Shown: positions 9,294 to 18,239 of the stretch, one piece after another
How the letters are laid out: each line of letters begins with the position of its first letter
Numbering within the stretch: the first letter of the stretch is position 1
DNA from: Burkholderia sp. S171
GTDB lineage: Bacteria; Pseudomonadota; Gammaproteobacteria; Burkholderiales; Burkholderiaceae
DNA: 64,000 nucleotides
NCBI RefSeq assembly: GCF_009766085.1
Contig: NZ_LMUF01000030.1
Coordinates: 497,632 to 561,631 of the forward strand
Direction: 5' to 3'
Translations under genes and position numbers: made by a program
Notes under the pieces: model-generated
What the model was told of the DNA's origin: nothing
Database searches by the model: none
The model's input: only the letters and a program-made list of their open reading frames with translations

Positions 9294-10151
9294 ATGAATG
9301 ACTTGCTGCGTTCGTTCGTGCGCGCGCTCGCGAACGCTTTTCACCCGAGAATGCTTTGGCTGACCTTCATGCCGTTCGCTGTGGCGACCGTTGCATGGGG
9401 CGCCGTGCTGTGGTTTTTCTGGCAAACGCTGACAGGCGCCGCGCGTAATTGGCTTGGCGGCTGGGCGCTTACTTCCGCCATGTACCGGCTCTTCGATTCG
9501 ATCGGGTTTTCGTCGTTACACGCGGTGATTGCACCGTTTTTTATCGTGATCATGGCGATTCCGTTGATTGTCGTGACCATTTTGCTGCTCATCGCGACGC
9601 TTTCCATGCCTTCAGTGATCAAGCTGCTGACGCGGCGTCAGTACGCATCGCTTGAAATGCGGCGCGGGGGCTCCTGGTACGGCAGTCTCGGGCACTCAGT
9701 GGTCACGACCGTCGTGTGTCTCGTGCTGCTGGTCGTGACGTTGCCGTTGTGGCTGATCCCGCCGTTTTTCGCGATCATTCCGCCCGTGTTGTGGGGCTGG
9801 CTGACTTACCGGGTCATGACGTATGACGCGCTCGCGTTGCATGCGAGCGCAGAGGAGCGGCGCGCTATCGTGCGTCGTGCGCGCTGGCCTTTGTTCGGGA
9901 TCGGCGTGATCAGCGGGCTGCTGGGCTCGTTGCCAACCATGCTATGGGCGTGGTCGGTCTGGCTCTTGCCGTTGTTTCCGGTCGTCGCGGCGGCGACCAT
10001 CTGGATCTACGCATTCATCCTCGTTTTTTCGGCGCTTTGGTTCGCGCACTATTGCCTGCATGCACTGGAGCGTCTGCGGACGGAAACCACTGCTGCGCCG
10101 CCGCCGTTGAGCGGTCCCGGCGCGGCGTCCGAGTTGCGAATTTCAGGCTAA
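9294..10151 (+). CDS. EI24-domain (CysZ-like) integral membrane protein
   Basis: A 285-residue inner-membrane protein. Long hydrophobic segments lie at about 22-48, 74-108, 135-165, 199-215 and 223-253, separated by short basic loops (KLLTRRQY, ERRAIVRRAR). The pattern and the opening RSFVRALANAFHPRMLW match the EI24/CysZ-like family of Burkholderiales. CysZ itself is a sulfate transporter, but no sulfur genes are near, so that role is not claimed. The ATG at 9294 follows a pyrimidine-rich leader without a clear ribosome site. The CinA-type gene begins 22 bp after its stop, so the two are probably cotranscribed; this pairing is common in the genus. Confidence 0.8.
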   Translation: MNDLLRSFVRALANAFHPRMLWLTFMPFAVATVAWGAVLWFFWQTLTGAARNWLGGWALTSAMYRLFDSIGFSSLHAVIAPFFIVIMAIPLIVVTILLLIATLSMPSVIKLLTRRQYASLEMRRGGSWYGSLGHSVVTTVVCLVLLVVTLPLWLIPPFFAIIPPVLWGWLTYRVMTYDALALHASAEERRAIVRRARWPLFGIGVISGLLGSLPTMLWAWSVWLLPLFPVVAAATIWIYAFILVFSALWFAHYCLHALERLRTETTAAPPPLSGPGAASELRISG

Positions 10152-10173
10152 TCTTCAAGATCAGGGAGTATTC

Positions 10174-10986
10174 ATGGGCTTTGGCATGATCATCATTGGC
10201 GACGAGATATTGTCCGGTCGAAGGACCGACAAGCATCTGCCAAAAGTTATCGAATTGTTGTCGGCGAGGGGATTGTCGCTGGACTGGGCGGAGTATGTTG
10301 GTGACGACCGTGAACGCATCACGCCTACGCTCAAGCGTGCATTCGCGTCGGGCGATATCGTATTTTCAACGGGTGGGATTGGTGCCACACCTGATGACCA
10401 CACGCGCCAATGTGCGGCCGCTGCGCTTGGGGTGCCGCTTGAGTTGCATCCGGAAGCAGCCGAACTGATCCGGGCGCGGATCAAGGAAACGGCGGGTGAT
10501 AAACCGGTGGATCTCGACCTGCCGGAAAACCTGCATCGGTTGAACATGGGCACGTTCCCGAAGGGCGCCAGCATCATTCCAAACAGCTACAACCGGATTC
10601 CTGGCTTTTCAGCAGGGAACGTTCATTTCGTGCCCGGTTTCCCCGTCATGGCATGGCCGATGATCGAGTGGGTGCTGGACAACCAATACGCGAACCTGCA
10701 TCACGCCACGCCTTATGTAGAGCGTTCAGTGCTGGTCTTCGGGTTGCCGGAATCGCGTATTACCCCGCTGATGGAATCGATCGAACGCGATTTCACCGGG
10801 GTGCGTGTTTTCAGCCTGCCAAGCGTCGGCGACGCAACGCGCGGGGAGGTCTTCGGGCGCGCTCACATTGACCTGGGAGTCAAAGGCGAGCCGGAAGCAG
10901 CGAACGCCGCGTTCGCCCGATTGCGCGAGGGCGTGGCCGCGCTCGGTGGCGAGATAGTGGAGATTGAACCGGGCGCAGCGGCGTAA
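10174..10986 (+). CDS. CinA-type molybdopterin-binding domain protein
   Basis: A 270-residue cytoplasmic protein of the MoCF_biosynth / CinA N-terminal family. Signature motifs are IIGDEILSGR (7-16) and STGGIGATPDD (65-75), which bind the phosphate of a nucleotide or molybdopterin-like ligand. It lacks the C-terminal nicotinamide-deamidase half of full-length CinA, so it is the stand-alone competence/damage-inducible protein A form. Stand-alone homologues may act as pyrophosphatases on ADP-ribose-type substrates, but this is not shown here. A good ribosome site (GGGAG, 6 bases before ATG) supports the start. It is the second gene after the EI24 membrane protein and converges on the rhodanese gene. 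Confidence 0.85.
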   Translation: MGFGMIIIGDEILSGRRTDKHLPKVIELLSARGLSLDWAEYVGDDRERITPTLKRAFASGDIVFSTGGIGATPDDHTRQCAAAALGVPLELHPEAAELIRARIKETAGDKPVDLDLPENLHRLNMGTFPKGASIIPNSYNRIPGFSAGNVHFVPGFPVMAWPMIEWVLDNQYANLHHATPYVERSVLVFGLPESRITPLMESIERDFTGVRVFSLPSVGDATRGEVFGRAHIDLGVKGEPEAANAAFARLREGVAALGGEIVEIEPGAAA

Positions 10987-11019
10987 GCCGCGACGAATTC
11001 GACCAATCAACCAGCGGAT

Positions 11020-11484
11020 TTACGCGCCGATCCAGGGCAGGCCACGAAAGCACCAACCGGAGACGGTTTTGCGGTGACCCTGTCCGTCCTTGTCGCCCTC
11101 GAAGCCTTCGAGCAGGTCGAAGGCCTTCGTGAAACCTTCCTTTTGAGCGAGCACGGCTGCTAGTTTCGAACGCGCGGCGCTGCGGCAGAGAAACAGGACG
11201 GGCGTGTCGGGCGAGGCCACCTCGCGCAACTGCTGCATAAATGCCGTGTTCGGAACAGAGCCAGGATACTGAATCCATTCGATGTGCGAGTACTGCGCGG
11301 TATCAATCGCCGGCCGGCCGACCCAGTCGAGTTCAGCGCGCGTGCGCACGTCGACCAGGCGAACGGATGGGTCGAGTTGCAGAAGCTCGAACGCTTCGGC
11401 AGGCGGAATGGCGCCCGCGTAGGGCAACTGGTTTTGATCGGCGCGAAGGGTGGCCGGGGCGTACAACTGCTCGAGCGTGCTCAT
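11020..11484 (-). CDS. Rhodanese-like sulfurtransferase
   Basis: A 154-residue single-domain rhodanese. The active-site loop CRSAARS begins with the catalytic Cys at about 100; before it come VRLVDVRTRAELDWVG (CDC25/rhodanese substrate motif) and the strand VLFLC. It would move sulfane sulfur from a donor such as thiosulfate or a persulfide to a thiol acceptor in the cytoplasm; the donor is unknown. ATG 11484 has GGAGA 8 bases upstream and is preferred to an in-frame TTG at 11499. It stands alone, convergent with the CinA-type gene and divergent from glnA. Confidence 0.85.
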   Translation of the reverse strand: MSTLEQLYAPATLRADQNQLPYAGAIPPAEAFELLQLDPSVRLVDVRTRAELDWVGRPAIDTAQYSHIEWIQYPGSVPNTAFMQQLREVASPDTPVLFLCRSAARSKLAAVLAQKEGFTKAFDLLEGFEGDKDGQGHRKTVSGWCFRGLPWIGA

Positions 11485-11642
11485 GGACGAGGTCTCCAAT
11501 CGGACATTTTAATCAGGCATTCTAGCGTGCTGTCGGCGCTTCGTTCACGCGTGGCTGGCTTGGGTAGTTGAACGCATCGGACTGGTGCGGGGCGTTTGAA
11601 TTGCCCCGAATCAGTGCTAACGTTACGGGTCTCAGTTTCTAA

Positions 11643-11659
11643 TGCACCGAATATGTGCA
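11643..11659 (+). promoter_or_regulatory. NtrC binding site, distal
   Basis: TGCACCGAATATGTGCA is a near-perfect dyad that matches the NtrC consensus TGCACC-N5-GGTGCA with one mismatch. It lies about 100 bp upstream of the sigma-54 promoter, the usual distance for an enhancer bound by phosphorylated NtrC, whose gene glnG is encoded downstream. Confidence 0.8.
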
Positions 11660-11738
11660 TAACGATGCGATTTTGATCGAGTAAGCCCCTTGAAGGGTAG
11701 TGGTGCTTCCCCGAAAAAGCGCGCAGCTTCAACCGCTT

Positions 11739-11755
11739 AGCGCAACAATGGTGCA
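11739..11755 (+). promoter_or_regulatory. NtrC-like site adjoining the sigma-54 promoter
   Basis: AGCGCAACAATGGTGCA keeps the right half-site GGTGCA and about 12 of 17 positions of a typical glnA NtrC site. It ends 3 bases before the -24 element, so it could be a weak site or modulate promoter access. Less certain than the distal site. Confidence 0.5.
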
Positions 11756-11757
11756 CT

Positions 11758-11773
11758 TGGCATGGAAGCTGCT
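11758..11773 (+). promoter_or_regulatory. Sigma-54 promoter of glnA
   Basis: TGGCATGGAAGCTGCT fits the -24/-12 consensus TGGCACG-N4-TTGCW with the essential GG and GC exactly spaced and two mismatches. Transcription would start about 12 bases downstream, giving a leader of about 65 bases before glnA at 11852. Confidence 0.8.
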
Positions 11774-11851
11774 TTTGACTCTGCCGATGGTTTCGAATCG
11801 GTTAGGCGGCGAATTGATATTCGTCGACTTTTGTTAATCAGGAGATAGGTA

Positions 11852-13267
11852 ATGAGCAAATCCGTGGCCGACGTCATGCAACTCGTCAAGGACGAGGACG
11901 TCAAGTTTGTCGACTTCCGTTTCACCGACACGCGCGGTAAAGAACAACACGTTTCGGTGCCGGTTTCGGCATTCGACGAAGACAAATTTGAAAGCGGCCA
12001 CGCTTTCGATGGTTCGTCTATCGCCGGCTGGAAGGGCATCGAAGCGTCGGACATGCTGCTGATCCCGGATGCGGATACCGCGTTCATCGACCCGTTCTAT
12101 GAAGAGTCGACGCTCGTGATGTCCTGCGACGTGGTGGAACCGGCCGATGGCAAAGGCTATGAACGCGATCCGCGCTCGCTCGCGAAACGCGCTGAAGCGT
12201 ATCTGAAGAGCTCGGGTCTGGGCGACGCCGCTTTCTTCGGTCCGGAACCCGAATTCTTCATTTTCGACTCGGTTCGCTGGAGTGCAGATCAGTCGGGCTG
12301 CTTCGTCAAGATCGGTTCTGAAGAAGCACCGTGGTCGTCGTCGATGGAATTCGAAGGCGGCAACACCGGTCACCGTCCGGGCACGAAGGGCGGTTATTTC
12401 CCGGTTGCGCCGGTCGACACGTTCCAGGACATGCGTTCGGAAATGTGCCTGCTGCTCGAGCAGATCGGCATTCCGGTCGAAGTCCACCACCACGAAGTGG
12501 CGGGCCAAGGCCAGAACGAAATCGGCACGAAGTTCTCGACGCTGGTTCAACGCGCCGACTGGACGCAGCAACTCAAGTACATCGTTCATAACGTGGCGCA
12601 CACGTATGGCAAGACGGCTACGTTCATGCCGAAGCCAGTCGTGGGCGACAACGGTTCGGGCATGCACGTTCACCAGTCAATCTGGAAAGACGGCAAGAAC
12701 CTGTTCGCGGGCGACGGATATGCAGGCCTGTCGGAATTCGCGTTGTTCTACATCGGCGGCATCATCAAGCATGCTCGCGCGCTGAACGCGATCACGAACC
12801 CGTCGACGAACTCGTACAAGCGTCTCGTGCCGCACTTCGAAGCACCGGTCAAGCTCGCTTACTCGGCGAAAAACCGTTCGGCTTCGATCCGCATTCCGCA
12901 CGTGTCGAACCCGAAGGGCCGCCGTATCGAAACGCGTTTCCCGGATCCGATGGCGAACCCGTACCTGTGCTTCTCGGCGCTGATGATGGCCGGTCTGGAT
13001 GGCGTGCAGAACAAGATCCACCCGGGCGAAGCTGCCGACAAGAACCTGTACGACCTGCCGCCGGAAGAGGATGCAAAGATCCCGACCGTGTGTGCCGGCC
13101 TCGACGAAGCGTTGGACGCGCTCAACGCTGATCGTGAGTTCCTGACGGTCGGCGGTGTGTTCACCGACTCCATGCTCGACGCGTATATCGAACTGAAGAC
13201 GAATGAGCTGCAGCGCTATCGCCAGGCTGTGCATCCGATCGAGTTCGAAATGTACTACTCGCTGTAA
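11852..13267 (+). CDS. glnA: Glutamine synthetase, type I
   Basis: A 471-residue GSI enzyme that makes glutamine from glutamate, ammonia and ATP; the active form is a cytoplasmic dodecamer. Visible family signatures are [16 protein letters not shown] (beta-Grasp loop), the metal site [11 protein letters not shown], the ATP-binding [12 protein letters not shown], and the adenylylation loop [10 protein letters not shown], whose Tyr near 398 is modified by GlnE in this subfamily. The length matches E. coli GlnA. The ATG is preceded by AGGAG. Expression is expected to follow nitrogen status through the sigma-54 promoter and NtrC sites just upstream. A terminator at 13356 separates it from glnL-glnG, so the regulators can also be expressed on their own. 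Confidence 0.98.
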   Translation: MSKSVADVMQLVKDEDVKFVDFRFTDTRGKEQHVSVPVSAFDEDKFESGHAFDGSSIAGWKGIEASDMLLIPDADTAFIDPFYEESTLVMSCDVVEPADGKGYERDPRSLAKRAEAYLKSSGLGDAAFFGPEPEFFIFDSVRWSADQSGCFVKIGSEEAPWSSSMEFEGGNTGHRPGTKGGYFPVAPVDTFQDMRSEMCLLLEQIGIPVEVHHHEVAGQGQNEIGTKFSTLVQRADWTQQLKYIVHNVAHTYGKTATFMPKPVVGDNGSGMHVHQSIWKDGKNLFAGDGYAGLSEFALFYIGGIIKHARALNAITNPSTNSYKRLVPHFEAPVKLAYSAKNRSASIRIPHVSNPKGRRIETRFPDPMANPYLCFSALMMAGLDGVQNKIHPGEAADKNLYDLPPEEDAKIPTVCAGLDEALDALNADREFLTVGGVFTDSMLDAYIELKTNELQRYRQAVHPIEFEMYYSL

Positions 13268-13355
13268 AGCGCGTTGCATGGCGCACGTGCTTCTTCGTTT
13301 GATGTCATGCGGAGAAGTGCGTCGCCTGACGCGAAGCAGGAGTGTCGAATGATCG

Positions 13356-13385
13356 AAAAAGGGACGGCGTGCCGTCCCTTTTTTT
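13356..13385 (+). terminator. Rho-independent terminator after glnA
   Basis: GGGACGGC-GT-GCCGTCCC preceded by five A and followed by seven T. A strong terminator between glnA and glnL. Confidence 0.9.
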
Positions 13386-13448
13386 AATCATCCGCACTTC
13401 TCCTGACAAGTTTCAAGACGGGTTTTAAAGACGGGGTCTCACTGCACG

Positions 13449-14594
13449 ATGGTTCTCAAGAATCTCATCAAGGCGAGAAAGAGTCCTCCCGACAATTCGT
13501 TGTCCGACGACGCCACGCTCGTCGCTACGCATTTGCTGCCGGGCATGGAAGCGCTGCCCACGGTTGTGCTTGTGCTCGACAAGTCGAGCCTCAAGATCGC
13601 GTTCGCGAATCCATCGGCTGAAGCCATGCTTGAGCGTTCGCGCAAGCAACTGGCTCAAACCTCATGGCCCGAACTGTTCGCTAATGCGGACGAACTGGTG
13701 ACGACCATTGCGTCGATTGCCGACCACCGTTTCAACGCAACACATCTCGACGCCGTGCTCGAACGGCCCGGCCGCGAGCCGCTGCACGTTCACGCGATCG
13801 TGGCCTATCTGGAAGTCGCACCGAATTACGTGCTGCTCGAACTGTTCGAGAACGAGCGGCATTTGAAGACCGACCGCGAAGAGCGTATTCACGATTTGAC
13901 GGCGGTCAACAAGCAACTGATTCGCAACCTCGCGCATGAAATCAAGAATCCGCTTGGCGGCATTCGAGGCGCTGCGCAACTGCTCGAGTTCGAGCTGGGC
14001 GCGCGGGAACGCGACGAGTTGCGCGAATACACGCAGGTGATCATCAAGGAATCGGATCGTCTGCAAACACTGGTGGACCGGTTGCTCGAACCGCACCGGC
14101 ATCCGCATATTGTTGGCGACGTGAACATTCACGAAGTATGCGAGCGTGTGCGCGCCGTGATTCTCGCGGAGTTTCCGCGTGGCCTCACGCTCGATCGCGA
14201 TTACGACGTGAGCGTGCCCGACTTGCGCGGCGATAAAGAGCAGCTTATCCAGGCGTTGCTCAACATCGTGCGCAATGCGGCGGAAGCACTGCGCGAACGC
14301 ATTTCACAAGGCGATGCGCGTATCGAGTTGCGTACGCGAATTGCGCGCAAAGTGACAATTGGCAAGCGCCTGCACAAACTGGCACTGGACTTGCATATCA
14401 CTGACAACGGTCCCGGTATCCCGGAGGATATACGTGACCGGATTTTCTATCCGCTTGTGTCCGGGCGGGAAGACGGCAGTGGACTGGGTCTCACGCTCGC
14501 GCAGACTTTCGTTCAGCAGCACGATGGGTTGATCGAGGTGGAAAGCAAGCCGGGGTGCACCGAGTTCACCATCTTGTTGCCGTTTGAAGGTTGA
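13449..14594 (+). CDS. glnL: Nitrogen regulation sensor kinase NtrB
   Basis: A 381-residue soluble histidine kinase. A PAS domain occupies about 30-135, followed by HisKA with RNLAHEIKNPLGGIRG (phosphorylated His at 163) and HATPase_c with the N box (LLNIVRNAAEAL), G1 (DNGPGIPEDI) and G2 (GSGLGLTLAQ). There are no membrane segments, as expected for NtrB, which reads nitrogen state through the PII protein and controls phosphorylation of NtrC. The sequence RIFYPLVSGREDGSGLGL is the typical NtrB ATP lid. It sits between glnA and glnG, 148 bp before the latter. The ATG at 13449 has no strong ribosome site. Confidence 0.95.
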   Translation: MVLKNLIKARKSPPDNSLSDDATLVATHLLPGMEALPTVVLVLDKSSLKIAFANPSAEAMLERSRKQLAQTSWPELFANADELVTTIASIADHRFNATHLDAVLERPGREPLHVHAIVAYLEVAPNYVLLELFENERHLKTDREERIHDLTAVNKQLIRNLAHEIKNPLGGIRGAAQLLEFELGARERDELREYTQVIIKESDRLQTLVDRLLEPHRHPHIVGDVNIHEVCERVRAVILAEFPRGLTLDRDYDVSVPDLRGDKEQLIQALLNIVRNAAEALRERISQGDARIELRTRIARKVTIGKRLHKLALDLHITDNGPGIPEDIRDRIFYPLVSGREDGSGLGLTLAQTFVQQHDGLIEVESKPGCTEFTILLPFEG

Positions 14595-14742
14595 CCGGAC
14601 ACCGATGAAGGATCGAAGCACCGGAGTATCTGTAGTCAAGGATCGATCACGAGGATTCATCGACATTTTTGAAAAGCGCTAGAGCGCCTGACCGTTTCGA
14701 CGGGCTTAAACCGAACCACACGAAGACATCTCGCCGAACTAT

Positions 14743-16248
14743 ATGAAGCCGATCTGGATAGTAGACGACGACCAATCCATCCGCTGGGTGCTTGAAAAAG
14801 CGCTCGCAAGAGAGAACTTCGCGACGCGCAGTTTTTCCGGCGTCCGCGACGCGCTCACAGCGCTCGAACAGGAAAGCCCGCAAGTGCTTGTGTCCGACAT
14901 CCGCATGCCGGGAGGGTCGGGACTCGAATTGTTGCAAACTGTGCGCGATAAGCTGCCCGGTTTGCCGGTCATCATCATGACGGCGTTCTCCGATCTCGAC
15001 AGCGCCGTGGCCGCGTTTCAGGGTGGTGCGTTCGAATACCTGGCGAAGCCGTTCGATGTCGACAAGGCCGTTGAACTGATCCGCCGCGCTGTCGATGAAA
15101 GCATGCGGGGCGAAGCGGCCTACGACAACAGCGTCACCGAAACGCCTGAGATGCTTGGCCAGGCGCCGGCGATGCAGGACATGTTTCGAGCCATCGGCCG
15201 TCTGTCACATTCCGCCGCCACTGTGCTCATCACGGGCGAATCAGGCACCGGAAAGGAGCTTGTCGCGCGTGCGCTGCACCGCCATAGCCCGCGCGCGAAT
15301 GGGCCGTTCATTGCGTTGAACACCGCCGCGATCCCGAAGGATCTGCTCGAGTCCGAGTTGTTCGGCCACGAGCGCGGCGCGTTCACGGGTGCGCAGGCGA
15401 TGCGCCAGGGACGGTTCGAGCAAGCTGAAAACGGTACGCTGTTTCTCGATGAAATCGGCGATATGCCGTTTGATCTGCAGACGCGTCTGTTGCGTGTGTT
15501 ATCCGATGGGCAGTTTTATCGAGTGGGCGGGCACAACCCGTTGAAGGCGAACGTTCGCGTGATCGCGGCGACTCATCAGAACCTCGAATCCCGTGTGCGG
15601 CAAGGGTTGTTCCGTGAGGACTTGTATCACCGGCTGAATGTGATTCGATTGCGCTTGCCCGCGTTGCGCGAGCGTAGTGAAGACATCCCGTTGCTCACGC
15701 GGCATTTCCTGCAGAAAAGCGCACGCGATCTGGGTGTTGAGCCGAAGCGCGTGTCGGAAGATGCGCTTGGGTTCTTGGCATCGCTGCCATTTCCTGGCAA
15801 CGTCCGGCAACTCGAAAACCTGTGTAACTGGCTGACCGTGATGGCGCCGGCGCAGACGATCGAGCAAAAGGATTTGCCGCCGGATCTCACGCCGACCCAG
15901 GAATACGCCGGTGAGAGCACTGCGCTGACAGCATCAGCGGTGGAAATGGGCGGTGGGTCGCATGCCGGACTATCTGGCGGGGCCAGCGGTTTGCCGGCTT
16001 CGCTTGGTACGCCGCCTGCCGGCGTTCCCGCGAGCGTTTGGGAAAACGGCTTGCGGACCGAGGTCGCGAGATTACTTCGCGAGAATACCGCCGATGTCAT
16101 GGACGAACTCGCGCGGCGCTTTGAAGCTGCGGTGATCCGCGAGGCGCTCGACTTCACTCGCGGCCGCAAAGTGGAAGCGGCCGAGCGGTTGGGGATTGGC
16201 CGCAATACGATCACACGCAAGATCCAGGAATTGCATCTGGATGCTTGA
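14743..16248 (+). CDS. glnG: Nitrogen regulation response regulator NtrC
   Basis: A 501-residue sigma-54-dependent activator. The receiver domain has the acidic pocket DDD (8-10), phosphoacceptor D52 and K102. The AAA+ domain has Walker A GESGTGKE (165-172), the sigma-54-contacting GAFTGA loop (212-217), Walker B LFLDEIGD and the arginine finger region. A Gly/Ser/Pro-rich linker at about 385-430 is longer than in enteric NtrC. The C-terminal Fis-type helix-turn-helix (KVEAAERLGIGRNTITRKIQ) binds the sites before glnA. It is the partner of NtrB encoded just upstream. A weak hairpin at 16260 follows it. Confidence 0.95.
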   Translation: MKPIWIVDDDQSIRWVLEKALARENFATRSFSGVRDALTALEQESPQVLVSDIRMPGGSGLELLQTVRDKLPGLPVIIMTAFSDLDSAVAAFQGGAFEYLAKPFDVDKAVELIRRAVDESMRGEAAYDNSVTETPEMLGQAPAMQDMFRAIGRLSHSAATVLITGESGTGKELVARALHRHSPRANGPFIALNTAAIPKDLLESELFGHERGAFTGAQAMRQGRFEQAENGTLFLDEIGDMPFDLQTRLLRVLSDGQFYRVGGHNPLKANVRVIAATHQNLESRVRQGLFREDLYHRLNVIRLRLPALRERSEDIPLLTRHFLQKSARDLGVEPKRVSEDALGFLASLPFPGNVRQLENLCNWLTVMAPAQTIEQKDLPPDLTPTQEYAGESTALTASAVEMGGGSHAGLSGGASGLPASLGTPPAGVPASVWENGLRTEVARLLRENTADVMDELARRFEAAVIREALDFTRGRKVEAAERLGIGRNTITRKIQELHLDA

Positions 16249-16259
16249 GGTGGGTTGTA

Positions 16260-16295
16260 GAGGGCGTCTGGCGATGCCCTCGTTGCGGTCCTTTT
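16260..16295 (+). terminator. Weak terminator-like hairpin after glnG
   Basis: GAGGGC (16260-16265) pairs with GCCCTC (16276-16281); a short CCTTTT tract follows 9 bases later. Too weak to be sure. Confidence 0.35.
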
Positions 16296-16398
16296 AGCAT
16301 TCAGGCATCAAGCAAGCTCTAAGCAACCCATAACGCAGTCGCCTACGGGCCTACGCGGCAAGTACAGCTTCCGCGTTAACGCTTCGCTCGCTCCGCTG

Positions 16399-17190
16399 CT
16401 AGCCATTTCCTACATCGCGAATCGTTGCGGTCACCGGCGCGTGATCCGAGGGCTGTTCCCACTTTCTCGGCACTTTGTCCACTTCGCACGCTGTGCATCG
16501 CGCGGCGAGTTCTGCCGTGACCAGAACGTGGTCGATGCGCAGTCCCGCGTTACGACGGAACCCGAGCATCCGATAATCCCACCATGTGTAAAGCTTCTCG
16601 GCCTGCTCGAACATGCGGAAGGTGTCGGTGAGTCCCAGTTCGATCAACTGCACGAAATGCGCGCGTTCTTCGGGCGAGACAAGGTTCTGGCCTTCCCACG
16701 CTTTCGGGTCGTGGACGTCGCGATCTTCCGGTGCGATGTTGTAGTCGCCCAGCAGGGCAAGTTGTGGATACGTTTTCATCTCGCTCTCGATCCAGTCGCG
16801 CAGCGCCTCGAGCCAGCGCATCTTGTACGCGAACTTTTCGGTCCCCGGCGCCTGGCCGTTGGGGAAATACGCCGAGATGATCCTCACGCCTTCGACGGTC
16901 GCGGCAATCACGCGTTGCTGCGGATCTTCGAACGCGGGGATGTTGCGTACGATCGTGATCTCGTCGACCGCCAGGCTGTCGCGTACCAGGATGCCGACGC
17001 CGTTATAGGTCTTCTGACCGGCGAACCAGCTTCTGTAGCCAACGGCCGCGAGTTCGGCGACGGGGAATTTGTCGTCGGTGAGCTTGAGTTCCTGCAAGCA
17101 CAGCACGTCGACGCCGCTCGTTGCCAGCCAGTCGATCACATGCTGTTGGCGGACCTTGAGGGAGTTGACGTTCCAAGTAGCAATTTTCAT
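16399..17190 (-). CDS. xth: Exodeoxyribonuclease III
   Basis: A 263-residue endonuclease/exonuclease/phosphatase-fold enzyme of the Xth family, which cleaves DNA at abasic sites and trims 3' ends during base-excision repair. Motifs in order: ATWNVNSLK (metal/Asn), LCLQELKL (catalytic Glu), RIISAYFPNG, LLGDYNIAPEDRDV (Asp-Asn pair), WTWWDYR-type loop (YTWWDYRMLGFRRNAGLRID) and the terminal SDHAPV with catalytic Asp-His. The length is normal for the family. The ATG at 17190 follows CACTAATCAA with no strong ribosome site. It is a single gene on the minus strand, convergent with glnG. Confidence 0.93.
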   Translation of the reverse strand: MKIATWNVNSLKVRQQHVIDWLATSGVDVLCLQELKLTDDKFPVAELAAVGYRSWFAGQKTYNGVGILVRDSLAVDEITIVRNIPAFEDPQQRVIAATVEGVRIISAYFPNGQAPGTEKFAYKMRWLEALRDWIESEMKTYPQLALLGDYNIAPEDRDVHDPKAWEGQNLVSPEERAHFVQLIELGLTDTFRMFEQAEKLYTWWDYRMLGFRRNAGLRIDHVLVTAELAARCTACEVDKVPRKWEQPSDHAPVTATIRDVGNG

Positions 17191-17352
17191 TTGATTAGTG
17201 CGGTGATTGACTCTCGTCAGTGATGATCTGTAGGCGTGGCCACTGAGCCATCTGTTGATCTTTCGGCGCTATAGGCCAGATCGGACCGATTGATTCATGC
17301 GCGGACGCAGCTTACCTGACCCGCAGGCCATAGGCCCTCAAGACGAAAGGTG

Positions 17353-17646
17353 TTATTGATGTACCGGCACGGCGACGAGTTTTACCCCCAACGCAGCGGC
17401 AACTTTCTGAATGGTCTCAAAGCGGGGCTTCGCGCCCTCCGCGAGCGATTTGTACAGGCTTTCGCGTTGCACCCCTGCGTCGGAGGCGACCTTCGACATG
17501 CCGCGTGCTTTCACAACGTCCGCCAGAGCCGACAGGAGAATGTCGGAGTCTCCCGAGGCAAGCGCCTCGTTCAGATAGGCCGCGATGGCTTCTTCGCTAT
17601 CGAGATAGTCCGATGCGTCGAAAGTCGAAATGTGAGTTGAGTTCAT
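17353..17646 (-). CDS. Addiction-module antidote protein (HigA/RelB-like, HTH)
   Basis: A 97-residue antitoxin of the putative addiction module antidote family. The C-terminal half is a Cro/C1-type helix-turn-helix (MSKVASDAGVQRESLYKSLA, then PRFETIQKVAAALGVKL) that would bind the operator upstream of the pair. The N-terminal part (ASDYLDSEEAIAAYLNEAL) is the family's toxin-neutralising stretch. The ATG (17644-17646) overlaps the toxin stop codon as ATGA, so translation is probably coupled. In this family the toxin gene comes first, as seen here. An in-frame upstream start to 17673 is possible but lies inside the toxin gene. Confidence 0.88.
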   Translation of the reverse strand: MNSTHISTFDASDYLDSEEAIAAYLNEALASGDSDILLSALADVVKARGMSKVASDAGVQRESLYKSLAEGAKPRFETIQKVAAALGVKLVAVPVHQ

Positions 17647-17951
17647 TTCCGTTCCTGTTTGATTCGCTGCCACATGGCCTTCGCTCGGGCGATATCCGCT
17701 ATCTGCCCTTGCTTGCTTCCACCGGCCAACAGTAGATAAACCGTCGAGCCGTCACGCACGTAATACACACGATAGCCCGCGCCCGTATGAATCCGCATTT
17801 CCCATACGCTGCCGCCGACGTCATGACAATCGCCAAAATTTCCCAACGCGGCGCGTTTGATCCGAACCAAGATGGCGGCCCTTGCTAGCACATCAGTCAC
17901 GCCCAACAGCCAGACCGAAAAGTCGCGCGTTTGATTGATTGTGTTCGTCAT
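17643..17951 (-). CDS. RelE/HigB-type toxin of an addiction module
   Basis: A 102-residue protein of the type II toxin RelE/ParE superfamily, addiction-module killer subgroup. Family features are FSVWLLGVTDVLARAAILVRIKRAALGNFGD, the strand WEMRIHTGAGYRVYYVRDG and VYLLLAGGSKQGQIADIARA. Such toxins are usually ribosome-dependent mRNA endonucleases, though some relatives are gyrase poisons, so the target is not settled. The ATG at 17951 is 46 bp downstream of an inverted repeat placed between -35 and -10 (see promoter entry). It overlaps the antidote gene by 4 bases. Confidence 0.87.
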   Translation of the reverse strand: MTNTINQTRDFSVWLLGVTDVLARAAILVRIKRAALGNFGDCHDVGGSVWEMRIHTGAGYRVYYVRDGSTVYLLLAGGSKQGQIADIARAKAMWQRIKQERK

Positions 17952-17993
17952 GCGCGCGGATCCCAGATAACGTTAAGTGGGATGCCTTGATGA

Positions 17994-18022
17994 ACTGTAT
18001 CCTATTGGATACGAAAACTCAA
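17994..18022 (-). promoter_or_regulatory. Promoter and palindromic operator of the toxin-antidote pair
   Basis: On the minus strand TTGAGT (-35, 18022-18017) and TACAGT (-10, 17999-17994) are 17 bp apart. The inverted repeat GTATCC-TATT-GGATAC (17997-18012) fills the space between and overlaps the -10. This is the expected layout for autorepression by the antidote or the complex. Confidence 0.65.
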
Positions 18023-18203
18023 GACATCGATTGAATGCAGTGATCTGATCTCGATCACTCGGAAATCAGCATTGGCGTGACTCGAGCCGGGTGACGCAGA
18101 TAAGCCGAGTGCTGTTGTCACTGTGATCGGTCGCGCGGGCTTCCTGCAGTCGACCAAATGGCTAACGTGACCAGTACTCCGAAAATCGTGCTTTCTGTCC
18201 CGC

Positions 18204-18209
18204 TACAAT
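18204..18209 (+). promoter_or_regulatory. Candidate -10 element of the deaminase gene
   Basis: TACAAT, 31 bases before the ATG at 18240. I see no good -35 at the right distance, so this is tentative. Confidence 0.35.
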
Positions 18210-18239
18210 CATCGAAACACTTGGCAATAGGACGGCTCC

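Larger units (their letters stand above)
11485..11851. other. glnA upstream regulatory region
   Basis: No gene is supported here. The region holds two NtrC-like sites and a sigma-54 promoter, listed separately, which explain regulation of glnA. The first ~150 bases next to the rhodanese gene show nothing I can name. Confidence 0.6.
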
